A DNA stretch of 37,630 nt from an uncultured Lachnospiraceae bacterium (GTDB lineage: Bacteria > Bacillota > Clostridia > Lachnospirales > Lachnospiraceae): NCBI GenBank assembly GCA_947565305.1, contig CANOFO010000018.1, positions 1 through 37,630 of the forward strand. Reading direction: 5' to 3'. Numbering within the stretch: the stretch's first letter is position 1; the number at the start of each line of letters is the position of its first letter. The translations under genes were made by a program, and so were the position numbers. This document shows, piece after piece, positions 8,197 to 16,085 of this stretch. The notes under the pieces were generated by a model. It saw nothing but the letters and a program-made list of their open reading frames with translations, did no database searches and had not been told where the DNA came from.

Positions 8197-9927
8197 ATGA
8201 ACAAGGCAGAGAAAAAAAAGACAGTAAAAGCAGGAATTATGACAAAAATATTAGCTATGGCACTGGGACCGTTGATTGTGCTTGCGGTATCAACGGCATT
8301 CTTTTCGGCGCGTACGATAAGGACTGGTATGCAGGATGAGGCAGTCAAACGCCTGGAGGATATTGTCTGCGGTGTGAACAATTCTTTGGAAGCGCTGGGA
8401 GAAGGAGATTACCGGCTTGAAGGGGAGACTGTCTATAAAGGGGATATCAATATTTTGGAGAAGCTGCCATATTTTGAGGAGTTTGCGGCATCGTCCGGCA
8501 TCGATATTACCATATTCTATGAGGACACCCGCAGGGTGACGACTTTGGTGGACGGCGAAACCGGAGAACGTATGGTGGGCACTCAGGCAGCGGAGAAGGT
8601 AATTGCCAAGGTTCTTGAGGGCGGAGAAGAGTATGTGGATAAGCATCTGCAGCTGAATGGACAGCCTTATTTCTGTTGTTATATGCCGTTAACAAATAGT
8701 GACGGCAGCATCGTGGGCATGATTTTTGCCGGGGAACCGAGCAGCGGAATAGAGGCTTATATCAGAAGTGAGGTTATTCAGGTTACCATTCTCAATGTGT
8801 TTGTGATTTTGTTGGGAGGAATCCTGATTATCGCTTTCTCCAGGGCATTATCCAAAGCCATCCAGAAAGAGGAGGGTGTAATCAGGGAACTGGCGGAGGG
8901 CAATCTGAATATTCAGGTGGATGAAAAGCTGAAAGGGCGCAGGGATGAGCTGGGCAGTATTGCCAACGCCTTGGACAATCTGGTAGCACAATTGTCTGAG
9001 ATTTTAAACCACATTCAGAATTCTTCTGATGAGCTTCTTAAGTCAGGGCAGTCTCTGGACGAGATGGCGGAACGTGTCAATATCAATGCAACGGAGATTG
9101 GCAAGGCGGTGGAAGATATTTCCCAGGGCGCTGTTTCGCAGGCGGAGGAGATTGAGAATGCTTCCGGCAAGATTGTTGATATGGGCTCAATGATTGAACA
9201 TATCGTGGGCGGCGTTGACAAGCTAAACGCCACATCTATGAGCATGAAACAGGCGGGGGATGATTCGGCAGAGATTATGCAGGATTTGGTGGACTCCACG
9301 AACAAGACGACAGAGGCGATACATAAGATTGGTGAGCAGATTTATGCCACCAATGAATCGGCACAAAAAATCCGTGAGGCAGTGGACCTTATCTCCTCGA
9401 TTGCCAGCCAGACATCTCTGCTGTCTTTGAATGCCAGCATTGAGGCTGCGAGAGCAGGGGAATTTGGCAAGGGATTTGCAGTAGTTGCTTCTGAAATCCA
9501 GAAGCTTGCAGATGAGTCCAGCCGTTCTGCGCAGACGATTACAGATATTATCAACTCCTTGCTTGCAGAGTCAGAGCTGACGGTTGAGATTATGAAAGAA
9601 GTCGGCGCGATTATTGCGGACCAGCGGCAGAAGATAGAAGATACGCAGAGCCGTTTCACTAATGTGACTGCGGGTATCAACAGCTCGAGGGAAGATACGA
9701 CTATGATTGAAGAGCGAACCCATGTATGCGATGAATCCAGGAAGACGGTTGTGGATGTGATTGCAAATCTGTCAGCCATCTCTCAGGAGAATGCGGCTTC
9801 CGCTCAGGAAACCACGGCATCCATGGAGGAATTGAGCGCGACCATCAATCTTCTGGCAGAGGCGGCAAATAGCCTGAAGGGCCTGTCTGACCAGGTGAAT
9901 GATGATATTAAGTTCTTTAAGTTATAA
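8197..9927 (+). CDS. Methyl-accepting chemotaxis protein with extracellular Cache domain
   Basis: The product (576 residues) is a classical transmembrane chemoreceptor. It has a TM helix around residues 11-30, an extracellular single-Cache-like sensor (about 35-190; it includes GTQAAEKV and the late [12 protein letters not shown] strand typical of the sCache_3 type), a second TM helix around 198-220, a HAMP region (220-275), and a signalling domain with the conserved hairpin tip [20 protein letters not shown] near 405-430. The ATG follows GGAAGGAAG. It would report ligand to a CheA/CheW complex not encoded in this window. It is 30 nt upstream of an AraC-type response regulator, a neighbour that suggests a shared stimulus. 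Position next to araR and the sugar transporter makes a sugar-related ligand plausible but unproven. Confidence 0.92.
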   Translation: MNKAEKKKTVKAGIMTKILAMALGPLIVLAVSTAFFSARTIRTGMQDEAVKRLEDIVCGVNNSLEALGEGDYRLEGETVYKGDINILEKLPYFEEFAASSGIDITIFYEDTRRVTTLVDGETGERMVGTQAAEKVIAKVLEGGEEYVDKHLQLNGQPYFCCYMPLTNSDGSIVGMIFAGEPSSGIEAYIRSEVIQVTILNVFVILLGGILIIAFSRALSKAIQKEEGVIRELAEGNLNIQVDEKLKGRRDELGSIANALDNLVAQLSEILNHIQNSSDELLKSGQSLDEMAERVNINATEIGKAVEDISQGAVSQAEEIENASGKIVDMGSMIEHIVGGVDKLNATSMSMKQAGDDSAEIMQDLVDSTNKTTEAIHKIGEQIYATNESAQKIREAVDLISSIASQTSLLSLNASIEAARAGEFGKGFAVVASEIQKLADESSRSAQTITDIINSLLAESELTVEIMKEVGAIIADQRQKIEDTQSRFTNVTAGINSSREDTTMIEERTHVCDESRKTVVDVIANLSAISQENAASAQETTASMEELSATINLLAEAANSLKGLSDQVNDDIKFFKL

Positions 9928-9957
9928 AGGATAGATTTTGGGAAGGTGTCAAGTTAG

Positions 9958-11580
9958 ATGTTAAAAGTATTTCTGGTAGAGGATGAAACCAGTGTCAGGG
10001 AAGGTCTGCGCGATAACATTATGTGGCAGCAGTATGGTTATCAGTTTGCCGGTGAAGCAAGTGATGGGGAGATGGCGCTCCCCCTGATACGCAAAGTAAA
10101 GCCAGATGTGCTGATTACCGATATCAATATGCCGTTTATGGACGGTCTGGCGCTCACCGGAATTGTCAAGCAGGAGTTTCCGCACATGAAAGTTGTCATA
10201 ATCAGTGTCCATGATGATTTTGAATATGCACAGCGGGCTATCAGGGCTGGGGTGGAACGCTACCTGCTTAAGCCGATTTCGCGTTCTGCATTGCAGAAAG
10301 TGCTGCTGGAGATTCGCGAGAAAATAGAGAGTGAGCGTGAACAGGCAAATTATCAGGAAAAATATAAGGAAGACATGCAGGAGTACGAGCAGTTTTCCAG
10401 AAGGATTTTTTTTGAAAAAGTATTTGAGGGGCATTTGTCGGTGCAGGAGATTTATGAAGAGGCGCAGAAATTTTCCCTGGAAATGGATGCAGCCAGCTAC
10501 AATCTTGCCATGGTAAGCTTGCGGGAGAAGAGGAGTGCAGAGGAACATTCGCAAGAATCCCGTCTGCTTGCAGGGAAGAGGGAAGAACTTACCCGCTTTT
10601 TTCAGCGGTATCCTGAATATTTGATGTTTCGGTGGAATATCAATACTTATGGCATTCTGCTGAAAGGTGAAGAAGAGCAGATGGAGGAACTAAAGAGCAA
10701 ATGCCGGGAAACGATTATCCGCATCTGTTCCGGACATGATTCGGAGATAGAATGGTGCTGTGCAATCGGGGAACCCGTGCAAAGGCTGAGTATGCTTCCC
10801 CAGGTGTACAGTAAGGTAAACCATATGATGTCTTACCGTTTCCTGAAGCCAGGGCAGCATATCCTGACGATGGAGACGATGGGCTTCGCTTCACGGGCAG
10901 AAAGTAAGGAATCTCTGGGAGAGGTAGATATCGCAAAGGTTGATCCGGAAATTATCAAGAATTTCCTTGCGCATGGACGGGCAGAAGAAGTGGATGATTT
11001 TGTGGATAACTATCTGGAAAGCCAGAAGGAAGCCTTGAAATCCAAGATGTTCCGTGATTACCTGATGTTAAGCATAAGGTTCACGGCAATTGCATTTGTG
11101 GAAAAACTGGGCTACAGGCAGGAAGATTTGCTTGAGAATACTTATACGGATAAAGTGCAGAATTTGAGCCTTAATGTGGAGGACATGAGGTTTTACATGC
11201 AGGAACTTCTGCAACGTGCGCTTGAATTGGGCGAACAGGTTATGGAGAGCCAAAGTAAGAAACTAATTAAACGTGCGCTTGTATATATTGAAGGAAATTA
11301 TACCAAAGATTCTATCTCCCTCAATGAAGTTGCCAGCGCCGTGGAGGTCAGCGCGAATTATTTCAGCACTGTTTTCCGGCAGGAGATGGGAATGACTTTT
11401 ACAGAATATGTGACGAAGAAACGTATGGAAAAGGCCAAACAGCTGCTGCGGCAGACCGAAAGACCATCCGGTGATATAGCGGCAGAGGTTGGGTTTAAAG
11501 ACCCGCATTATTTTAGCTTTGTATTCAAAAAGACCCAGGGCTGTACACCCCGGGAATACCGCGGCGGTGTTCGGAATTAA
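9958..11580 (+). CDS. Orphan AraC-type (YesN-like) response regulator
   Basis: This 540-residue protein has an N-terminal receiver domain (1-125) with acidic residues Glu8/Asp9, phospho-acceptor Asp55 in ITDINMPFMDG, Ser83 and Lys105 in LLKP. A long middle region (about 130-430) of no recognised family follows, and then a C-terminal AraC double helix-turn-helix (about 437-540) with SLNEVASAVEVSANYFSTVF and VGFKDPHYFSFVFKK. All phosphorylation residues are present, so it should be a true phospho-regulated activator. In Firmicutes such regulators usually pair with an adjacent LytS/YesM-type sensor kinase and control sugar uptake or polysaccharide genes; no kinase is present here, and the upstream neighbour is a chemoreceptor. 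ATG 9958 has GGGAAGG upstream. A terminator follows at 11596. Confidence 0.9.
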   Translation: MLKVFLVEDETSVREGLRDNIMWQQYGYQFAGEASDGEMALPLIRKVKPDVLITDINMPFMDGLALTGIVKQEFPHMKVVIISVHDDFEYAQRAIRAGVERYLLKPISRSALQKVLLEIREKIESEREQANYQEKYKEDMQEYEQFSRRIFFEKVFEGHLSVQEIYEEAQKFSLEMDAASYNLAMVSLREKRSAEEHSQESRLLAGKREELTRFFQRYPEYLMFRWNINTYGILLKGEEEQMEELKSKCRETIIRICSGHDSEIEWCCAIGEPVQRLSMLPQVYSKVNHMMSYRFLKPGQHILTMETMGFASRAESKESLGEVDIAKVDPEIIKNFLAHGRAEEVDDFVDNYLESQKEALKSKMFRDYLMLSIRFTAIAFVEKLGYRQEDLLENTYTDKVQNLSLNVEDMRFYMQELLQRALELGEQVMESQSKKLIKRALVYIEGNYTKDSISLNEVASAVEVSANYFSTVFRQEMGMTFTEYVTKKRMEKAKQLLRQTERPSGDIAAEVGFKDPHYFSFVFKKTQGCTPREYRGGVRN

Positions 11581-11595
11581 CATGAGAAAGTTGGG

Positions 11596-11643
11596 AAAAC
11601 AGCGCAGCGCCTTAAGGATTATAGGGCGCCACGCTGTTTTTTT
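11596..11643 (+). terminator. Rho-independent terminator after the response regulator
   Basis: Arms AACAGCG-CA-GCGCC (11598-11611) and GGCGC-CA-CGCTGTT (11624-11638) pair except for a two-base internal mismatch, and a run of T follows on the plus strand (to 11643). The hairpin covers the last codons of the convergent araR gene. A shorter T run on the other side means it may also stop araR transcription. Confidence 0.8.
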
Positions 11644-12688
11644 CGACCAGGTTCCAGGGAAGCTCCTCAGAAAATACGGATTCACCCTGAATCATCCGCA
11701 GAAGCGCAGCAGCCGCGGCAGCGCCAGGCTCTTTCCCATGGGCTAATGTGGTAATATGGATGGAGTTTAAATCACTCATGTAACTGTTGTCAAAAGAAAC
11801 GACAGATATATCTTCCGGGACTCGGATATCAGCGTAGCGCAGTTCCCTGATAAGCCAATAAGCGACCTCGTCATTCTGGCAGATAACAGCGGAATATGGT
11901 TCTTTGTTCCAATGCAGCAAACTGGACAGGAAGCCAGTATCTGATTTGGATTCCAGTGCTTCAAGGCTTGTGGCGGTATACCAGACAATCAGTTCTTCTG
12001 GCAGAGGGATGTTAAAATCCCGCATTGCGGCAGCAAAGCCTGAATAACGCTCCAGGCCTTGCTGGTCGTCAATTTTAAATACGCCAGCAATTCTGGTATG
12101 TCCCAATTGAACCAGGTGTTTGGTTAACAGGTAGCCCCCATAATAATTGTCATCTTTGATGCAGACGCAGTCGGTAAGCCCGGCATAAATTCCTCCAGTA
12201 AATAAAACGGAGATGCCTTTTGCCATCAGCTGTTCATAAACGTCCAGGTTGGGGTTGGGCAGCGCTGTCTTGCTTCCTTCTACTATCATGCCGCGGATGG
12301 GGTTTTTTTGCAGATTTTGTAAAATTATGCGTTCTTCCGCTACTTTAGAATAGGTAGAGTATACATGAATAGAATATCTTTTGGCGTTCAGAATGGACTT
12401 CACGTTTGCCAGGAAGGTGGGGGTGGTATATTCTTCCGCGTGGTTGACAATGACGGCAATCGTGTTTTGCATTGCGCCCAGCCCGGTGGAAAAAGAACCG
12501 CTTCCCCGGCGTTTTTCGATAAGCCCCTCCTCTGTAAGGAGACGCAGGGCGGTTCGCACTGTCTGGCGGCTCATGCGGTATTGTTCGCAGAGCTCGTTTT
12601 CTGAGGGCAGCTTGTAAATACCGTTCCCTGTGTTCTGGTAGATAGACTCCCGCAGGATATTTGCAAGGCGGATATATTTTGCTGGCAT
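11612..12688 (-). CDS. araR: AraR-type transcriptional repressor (GntR HTH + LacI-like sugar domain)
   Basis: The 358-residue protein has an N-terminal GntR winged helix (about 4-70; LPSENELCEQYRMSRQTVR and LLTEEGLIEKRRGSG) joined to a LacI/periplasmic-binding-like effector domain (about 72-350; GYLLTKHLVQLGHTRIAG and ISVVSFDNSYM). This unusual chimera is the hallmark of AraR, the L-arabinose responsive repressor of Firmicutes, and the length fits. In Bacillus, arabinose binding releases AraR from operators in front of transporter, arabinanase and metabolic genes. Here it is divergent from the sugar transporter and flanked by three GH43 genes, which supports the call. ATG 12688 is preceded by AAAGGAG. 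Its own promoter spacer contains a candidate AraR half-site. Another sugar ligand cannot be excluded. Confidence 0.85.
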   Translation of the reverse strand: MPAKYIRLANILRESIYQNTGNGIYKLPSENELCEQYRMSRQTVRTALRLLTEEGLIEKRRGSGSFSTGLGAMQNTIAVIVNHAEEYTTPTFLANVKSILNAKRYSIHVYSTYSKVAEERIILQNLQKNPIRGMIVEGSKTALPNPNLDVYEQLMAKGISVLFTGGIYAGLTDCVCIKDDNYYGGYLLTKHLVQLGHTRIAGVFKIDDQQGLERYSGFAAAMRDFNIPLPEELIVWYTATSLEALESKSDTGFLSSLLHWNKEPYSAVICQNDEVAYWLIRELRYADIRVPEDISVVSFDNSYMSDLNSIHITTLAHGKEPGAAAAAALLRMIQGESVFSEELPWNLVEKNSVAPYNP

Positions 12689-12721
12689 GATAAGGCTCCT
12701 TTCGAGATCCGTTTTGTTTGG

Positions 12722-12750
12722 ATTCTATCATAAATTTGTATAAATGTCAT
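12722..12750 (-). promoter_or_regulatory. araR promoter with candidate autoregulatory operator
   Basis: Reading the minus strand, -35 ATGACA (12745-12750), a 17-nt spacer and -10 TAGAAT (12722-12727) form a good sigma-A promoter about 35 nt before the araR start. The spacer contains TTTATACAAATTTAT, similar to one half of the Bacillus AraR operator (consensus half-site around GTACAAAT). This would fit negative autoregulation. The promoter call is sound; the operator is inference. Confidence 0.5.
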
Positions 12751-13137
12751 GAAGAGTTTCTATAATTCGGCAGTTCAGGTATAGGCTGGAAGTTCAAATC
12801 GTAAAAAAATATCAGGAAAACTGTATAATTATAAAATTTGTTATCTGAAAAAAAATCATTCGCATAAAAAAATGAATAAAAAATGAACAGATTATGTATA
12901 GAATGATTAAAATGACAAAAAGTAACAAAAAGGATTGCCAAAAATGCAAGCGGCAACTTCCAGAAATTGTGGGCAAACTTTTGCATATTTTGGAAATGTT
13001 CAAAAAGATACAGTATAAAAACAAACTTTAATCGAGAATATTATAGAAAAGCCAAATATATGTATTTAAATATTATAAAAATCAATTAACTTGTATTGGA
13101 TATTGCGACAAATATGAAAAATGCATAGCAAGGCTTA

Positions 13138-13166
13138 TTGACGTGAACATGCAAAAAACTTAAAAT
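13138..13166 (+). promoter_or_regulatory. Promoter of the sugar transporter operon
   Basis: -35 TTGACG (13138-13143), a 17-nt spacer and -10 TAAAAT (13161-13166) make a strong sigma-A promoter, placing the transcript start near 13173 with a leader of about 43 nt before the lipoprotein ATG at 13216. Confidence 0.7.
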
Positions 13167-13215
13167 GAAATCACCAACGGCGAAAGCCGAAAACAAAAAA
13201 GGGAGGACATGTAAA

Positions 13216-14343
13216 ATGTTAAAGAAGAAAGTAGCAATGTTACTCGCTGCAGCTATGGTTGCAGCAACAGTAGTTGGATGCGGCGGCGGAGATGACGCTA
13301 AGACAGACGCACCAGCAGATGACGCTCAGACAGAAGCTCCGGCAGATGATGCAGCAGACGATGCAGAGGCGCCAGCAGATGACGCAGCAGACGATGCAGA
13401 GGCACCAGCAGATGACGCAGCAGACGATGCAGAGGCACCAGCAGATGGCGCAGCAAGCGGAGAATTAATCAAAGTTGGTGTTATCAACAATGACCCGAAT
13501 GAGTCTGGATATCGTACAGCTAACGATAAAGACCTTCAGGAAATGTTCTGTGAAGCTAACGGCTATGAGGCAGACTTCCAGTACAGCAAGAAGAATGACG
13601 AGCAGATTACTTTTGCACAGAACATGATTACCAAGGGTATTGATTATCTTCTGATTTCTGCAGCTGATACAGCAGGATGGGATGGAGTTCTTCAGGATGC
13701 TCAGGCAGCAGGAACTCAGGTTATCTTATTTGACCGTGTAATCGATGCAGATGAGAGCCTTTATGCAGCTTCTATCGTATCCGATATGGAGAAAGAGGGA
13801 CAGACAGCTGTTGATTGGCTGGCAGAACAGGGATTAGACGAGTACAACATCATCCACATTCAGGGACAGATGGGTACTGCAGCTCAGCAGGGACGTACCA
13901 AAGCTCTTGATGAGAAGGTAGCAGCTGAGGATACATGGAAACTTGTTGTACAGCAGACAGGTGACTGGAATGCTGACAATGCTAAGCAGGTTGTTCAGTC
14001 TGTAATTGACTCCGGTGAGAAGTTTAACGTAATCTATGCTGAGAACGATGATATGGCTAAGGGTGCTGTAGCAGCTCTTGACGCAGCTAACATCTCTCAT
14101 GGTGTAGATAAAGATGTAATCGTAATGGGCTTTGACTGCAATAAGTGGGCATTGGAAGAGCTTCTTGCAGGCAACTGGAACTATGATGGACAGTGTAACC
14201 CATTCCAGGCTAGCTATATTGACGAGGTAATCAAGTCTCTTGAAGCTGGTGAGGAAATCGCTGAGAAGACTATCATCATGGATGAGAAAGGCTTCGATGC
14301 AAAGACCATTACTCAGGAAGATGTTGACAACTATGGTATCTAA
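13216..14343 (+). CDS. Sugar ABC transporter substrate-binding lipoprotein (YtfQ-like)
   Basis: The 375-residue protein starts MLKKKVAMLLAAAMV and has a lipobox ending in VVGC, so Cys22 should be lipidated and anchor it outside the membrane. Residues about 25-85 are a low-complexity Ala/Asp/Pro linker built on a 33-bp tandem repeat. From residue 90 it is a type I periplasmic sugar-binding fold: LIKVGVINNDPNESGYRTAN, then ISAADTAGWDGVLQDAQAAG and VILFDR. The Gly-Trp-Asp-x-Val-Leu-x2-Ala-x-Ala-Ala-Gly pattern matches YtfQ, the E. coli galactofuranose binder, and Shewanella arabinose binders of the same clade. ATG 13216 is preferred to 13165 because GGGAGGAC lies at 13201-13208 and the signal peptide starts there. 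With AraR beside it, L-arabinose is the best substrate guess. Confidence 0.88.
   Translation: MLKKKVAMLLAAAMVAATVVGCGGGDDAKTDAPADDAQTEAPADDAADDAEAPADDAADDAEAPADDAADDAEAPADGAASGELIKVGVINNDPNESGYRTANDKDLQEMFCEANGYEADFQYSKKNDEQITFAQNMITKGIDYLLISAADTAGWDGVLQDAQAAGTQVILFDRVIDADESLYAASIVSDMEKEGQTAVDWLAEQGLDEYNIIHIQGQMGTAAQQGRTKALDEKVAAEDTWKLVVQQTGDWNADNAKQVVQSVIDSGEKFNVIYAENDDMAKGAVAALDAANISHGVDKDVIVMGFDCNKWALEELLAGNWNYDGQCNPFQASYIDEVIKSLEAGEEIAEKTIIMDEKGFDAKTITQEDVDNYGI
13342..13440 (+). repeat. Three 33-bp tandem repeats in the lipoprotein linker
   Basis: Units at 13342, 13375 and 13408 are almost identical; each encodes 11 residues (ADDAADDAEAP). A partial fourth unit follows at 13441. The repeat makes a flexible, acidic tether between the lipid anchor and the sugar-binding domain and is likely to vary in copy number. 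Confidence 0.9.
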
Positions 14344-14383
14344 TCTGTAGACAGAACGTATAATTGAGTTAAAGTAATAATAT

Positions 14384-14428
14384 AAAGCGCGGCGCAGCGA
14401 GGTCGAAGTTAAGTCTGCGCCGCGCTTT
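14384..14428 (+). terminator. Strong 14-bp hairpin after the binding-protein gene (attenuator or mRNA stabiliser)
   Basis: AAAGCGCGGCGCAG (14384-14397) pairs perfectly with CTGCGCCGCGCTTT (14415-14428) around a 17-nt loop. Only three T close the 3' arm and no real T tract follows, so complete termination is doubtful. Such hairpins between a binding protein and the rest of an ABC operon commonly give partial termination or protect the upstream message, raising binding-protein output over permease. Confidence 0.75.
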
Positions 14429-14441
14429 GTGTGAAAATAGG

Positions 14442-14492
14442 CACTTGACAGCGGAGTGGGTGAAGGTAAATATAACACTTGACAGCGGAGTG
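14442..14492 (+). repeat. 17-bp direct repeat before the ATPase gene
   Basis: CACTTGACAGCGGAGTG occurs at 14442-14458 and again at 14476-14492, exactly 34 bp apart. Each copy contains a perfect -35 hexamer TTGACA and has CACT/AGTG inverted ends. No good -10 lies 16-18 nt downstream (AATGTA is the closest after the second copy). It may be a regulator site, a weak internal promoter or a local duplication. Confidence 0.7.
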
Positions 14493-14568
14493 AATGATGT
14501 GAATGTAAGCATTTGCCGATAGAGCGCGCAAGTGATTATATTAAAAAATATAGGAGGTGAACTCATAG

Positions 14569-16083
14569 GTGAAAGACAATATAGTATTACAGATGAAGAA
14601 CATTCACAAAAGCTTTCCCGGAGTACGTGCCCTGCAAGGGGTGGATTTTACGTTGCGCAAAGGCGAGGTTCATGCACTGATGGGTGAGAATGGTGCCGGA
14701 AAATCTACTTTGATTAAGGTCCTGACTGGGGTTTACAGTAAGGACGAAGGAGATATTTTCCTGGATGGAAAAGAAGGTCCGGTAGCTATCCATTCCCCGC
14801 AGGATGCACAGAAGATTGGTATCAGTACCGTGTATCAGGAGATTACGCTCTGCCCCAACCTTTCTGTCGCTGAGAACATGTTCATTGGTCGGACCAGCGG
14901 CATAGGACAGAATTGGAGAAAAATGAATTCTGACACAGAAAAGATCCTCAGATCATTGGATATTCCGGCAACAGCCACACAGCAGCTTGAGACCTGTTCT
15001 CTCGCGGTTCAGCAGATGATTGCGATTGCACGTGCAGTAGATATGGACTGTAAAGTGCTGATTCTGGATGAGCCCACGTCTTCCCTGGATGAGCAGGAGG
15101 TTGAGAAGCTGTTTAAGCTGATGCGCGATTTGAGGTCAAAGGGTGTAGGTATTGTCTTTGTTACGCATTTCCTGGACCAGGTATATGAGATTTGTGACCG
15201 TATTACCGTTATGCGTGATGGGCAATTAGTAGGTGAATTTGAAATCGAGAAACTTCCGCGTGTACAGCTCGTTTCCAAGATGCTTGGCAAAGAGTTGGAT
15301 GACATGTCTGATATCAAGGGCGAGCAGAAGGCGTATGAGCGCAAAGCTGGTTCTGTTCCGGTTCTGGAGGCTCAGGGTCGTGTCAGTGATGCCGGAATCA
15401 AGCCGTTTGATTTCCATATTGATAAGGGCGAAGTGAATGGATTTACCGGTCTGCTTGGCTCAGGACGAAGTGAATGCGTACGTGCACTCTTTGCTGCAGA
15501 CAGGGTAACAGGCGGAACAATCAAGATGAATGGCAAGCCTGTGAAGATTAGCAAACCATTGGATGCGATGAAGAACGGTATTGCATACCTTCCGGAAGAC
15601 CGTAAGGGCGATGGTATCGTAGGGGATCTTTCTGTGCGTGAGAATATCATACTTGCCCAGCAGGTATTGAAAGGATTCTTTAAGCCGTTCTCGAAAGCGA
15701 AACAGTATGAGATTGCAGATGAGTATATTAAGCTTCTGAGTATTAAGACGGCTTCTGCCGATACGCCGATTAAGTCTCTTTCCGGTGGTAATCAGCAGAA
15801 AGTAATTCTTGCACGTTGGCTGTTTACACATCCCGAATACCTGATTTTGGATGAGCCGACCCGTGGTATTGATGTTGGAACCAAAGTAGATATACAGAAA
15901 TTAGTGCTGAAGCTTGCTTCGGAAGGAATGAGCGTTACGTTTATCTCTTCTGAACTGGATGAGATGCTCCGTACCTGTTCCAGGCTGGTTGTTATGAGGG
16001 ACCGCAAGGTAGTAGGGGAACTTTCCGGAGATGATTTAAATCAGAGCAAGGTTATGAGCACGATTGCCGGAGGTGACAAATAA
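14569..16083 (+). CDS. Sugar ABC transporter ATP-binding protein, double NBD (YtfR/MglA/AraG type)
   Basis: The 504-residue protein has two fused nucleotide-binding domains, as in CUT2 monosaccharide importers. The first has Walker A GENGAGKST (about residues 40-48) and Walker B VLILDEPTSSLD. The second has a degenerate Walker A (GLLGSGRSE), a good signature LSGGNQQKV and YLILDEPTRGID. Loss of the lysine in the second P-loop is normal for this family. It powers sugar uptake through the two permeases directly downstream. Translation starts on GTG at 14569, set by AGGAGGTGA 8 nt upstream. A hairpin and a direct repeat precede it, so its expression may be lower than that of the binding protein. 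The next gene follows after 2 nt. Confidence 0.93.
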   Translation: MKDNIVLQMKNIHKSFPGVRALQGVDFTLRKGEVHALMGENGAGKSTLIKVLTGVYSKDEGDIFLDGKEGPVAIHSPQDAQKIGISTVYQEITLCPNLSVAENMFIGRTSGIGQNWRKMNSDTEKILRSLDIPATATQQLETCSLAVQQMIAIARAVDMDCKVLILDEPTSSLDEQEVEKLFKLMRDLRSKGVGIVFVTHFLDQVYEICDRITVMRDGQLVGEFEIEKLPRVQLVSKMLGKELDDMSDIKGEQKAYERKAGSVPVLEAQGRVSDAGIKPFDFHIDKGEVNGFTGLLGSGRSECVRALFAADRVTGGTIKMNGKPVKISKPLDAMKNGIAYLPEDRKGDGIVGDLSVRENIILAQQVLKGFFKPFSKAKQYEIADEYIKLLSIKTASADTPIKSLSGGNQQKVILARWLFTHPEYLILDEPTRGIDVGTKVDIQKLVLKLASEGMSVTFISSELDEMLRTCSRLVVMRDRKVVGELSGDDLNQSKVMSTIAGGDK

Positions 16084-16085
16084 TA

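Larger units (their letters stand above)
12689..13215. other. AT-rich divergent control region between araR and the transporter operon
   Basis: This 527-bp gap has no credible gene; two small minus-strand frames of 79 and 70 codons overlap each other, are almost entirely Phe/Ile/Leu-rich and lack ribosome binding sites. It contains the araR promoter at one end and the transporter promoter at the other. In between are long A and T tracts, TTGTAT at 13091-13096 facing ACAAAT at 13108-13113, and a near-palindrome AAATATATGTATTT around 13055. These are possible regulator sites. The very low G+C and length suggest curved DNA or several regulator sites. Confidence 0.55.

Noticed and set aside
12747-13024. 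Two small minus-strand Phe-rich frames
   Set aside because: They arise from A-tracts in the AT-rich control region and have no ribosome binding site.
13274-13468. Met/Gln-rich 64-codon frame
   Set aside because: It is an alternate frame of the tandem repeat in the lipoprotein linker.
14442-14492. Strong internal promoter from the TTGACA in the direct repeat
   Set aside because: No acceptable -10 hexamer lies 16-18 nt downstream of either copy, so it is listed as a repeat rather than a promoter.
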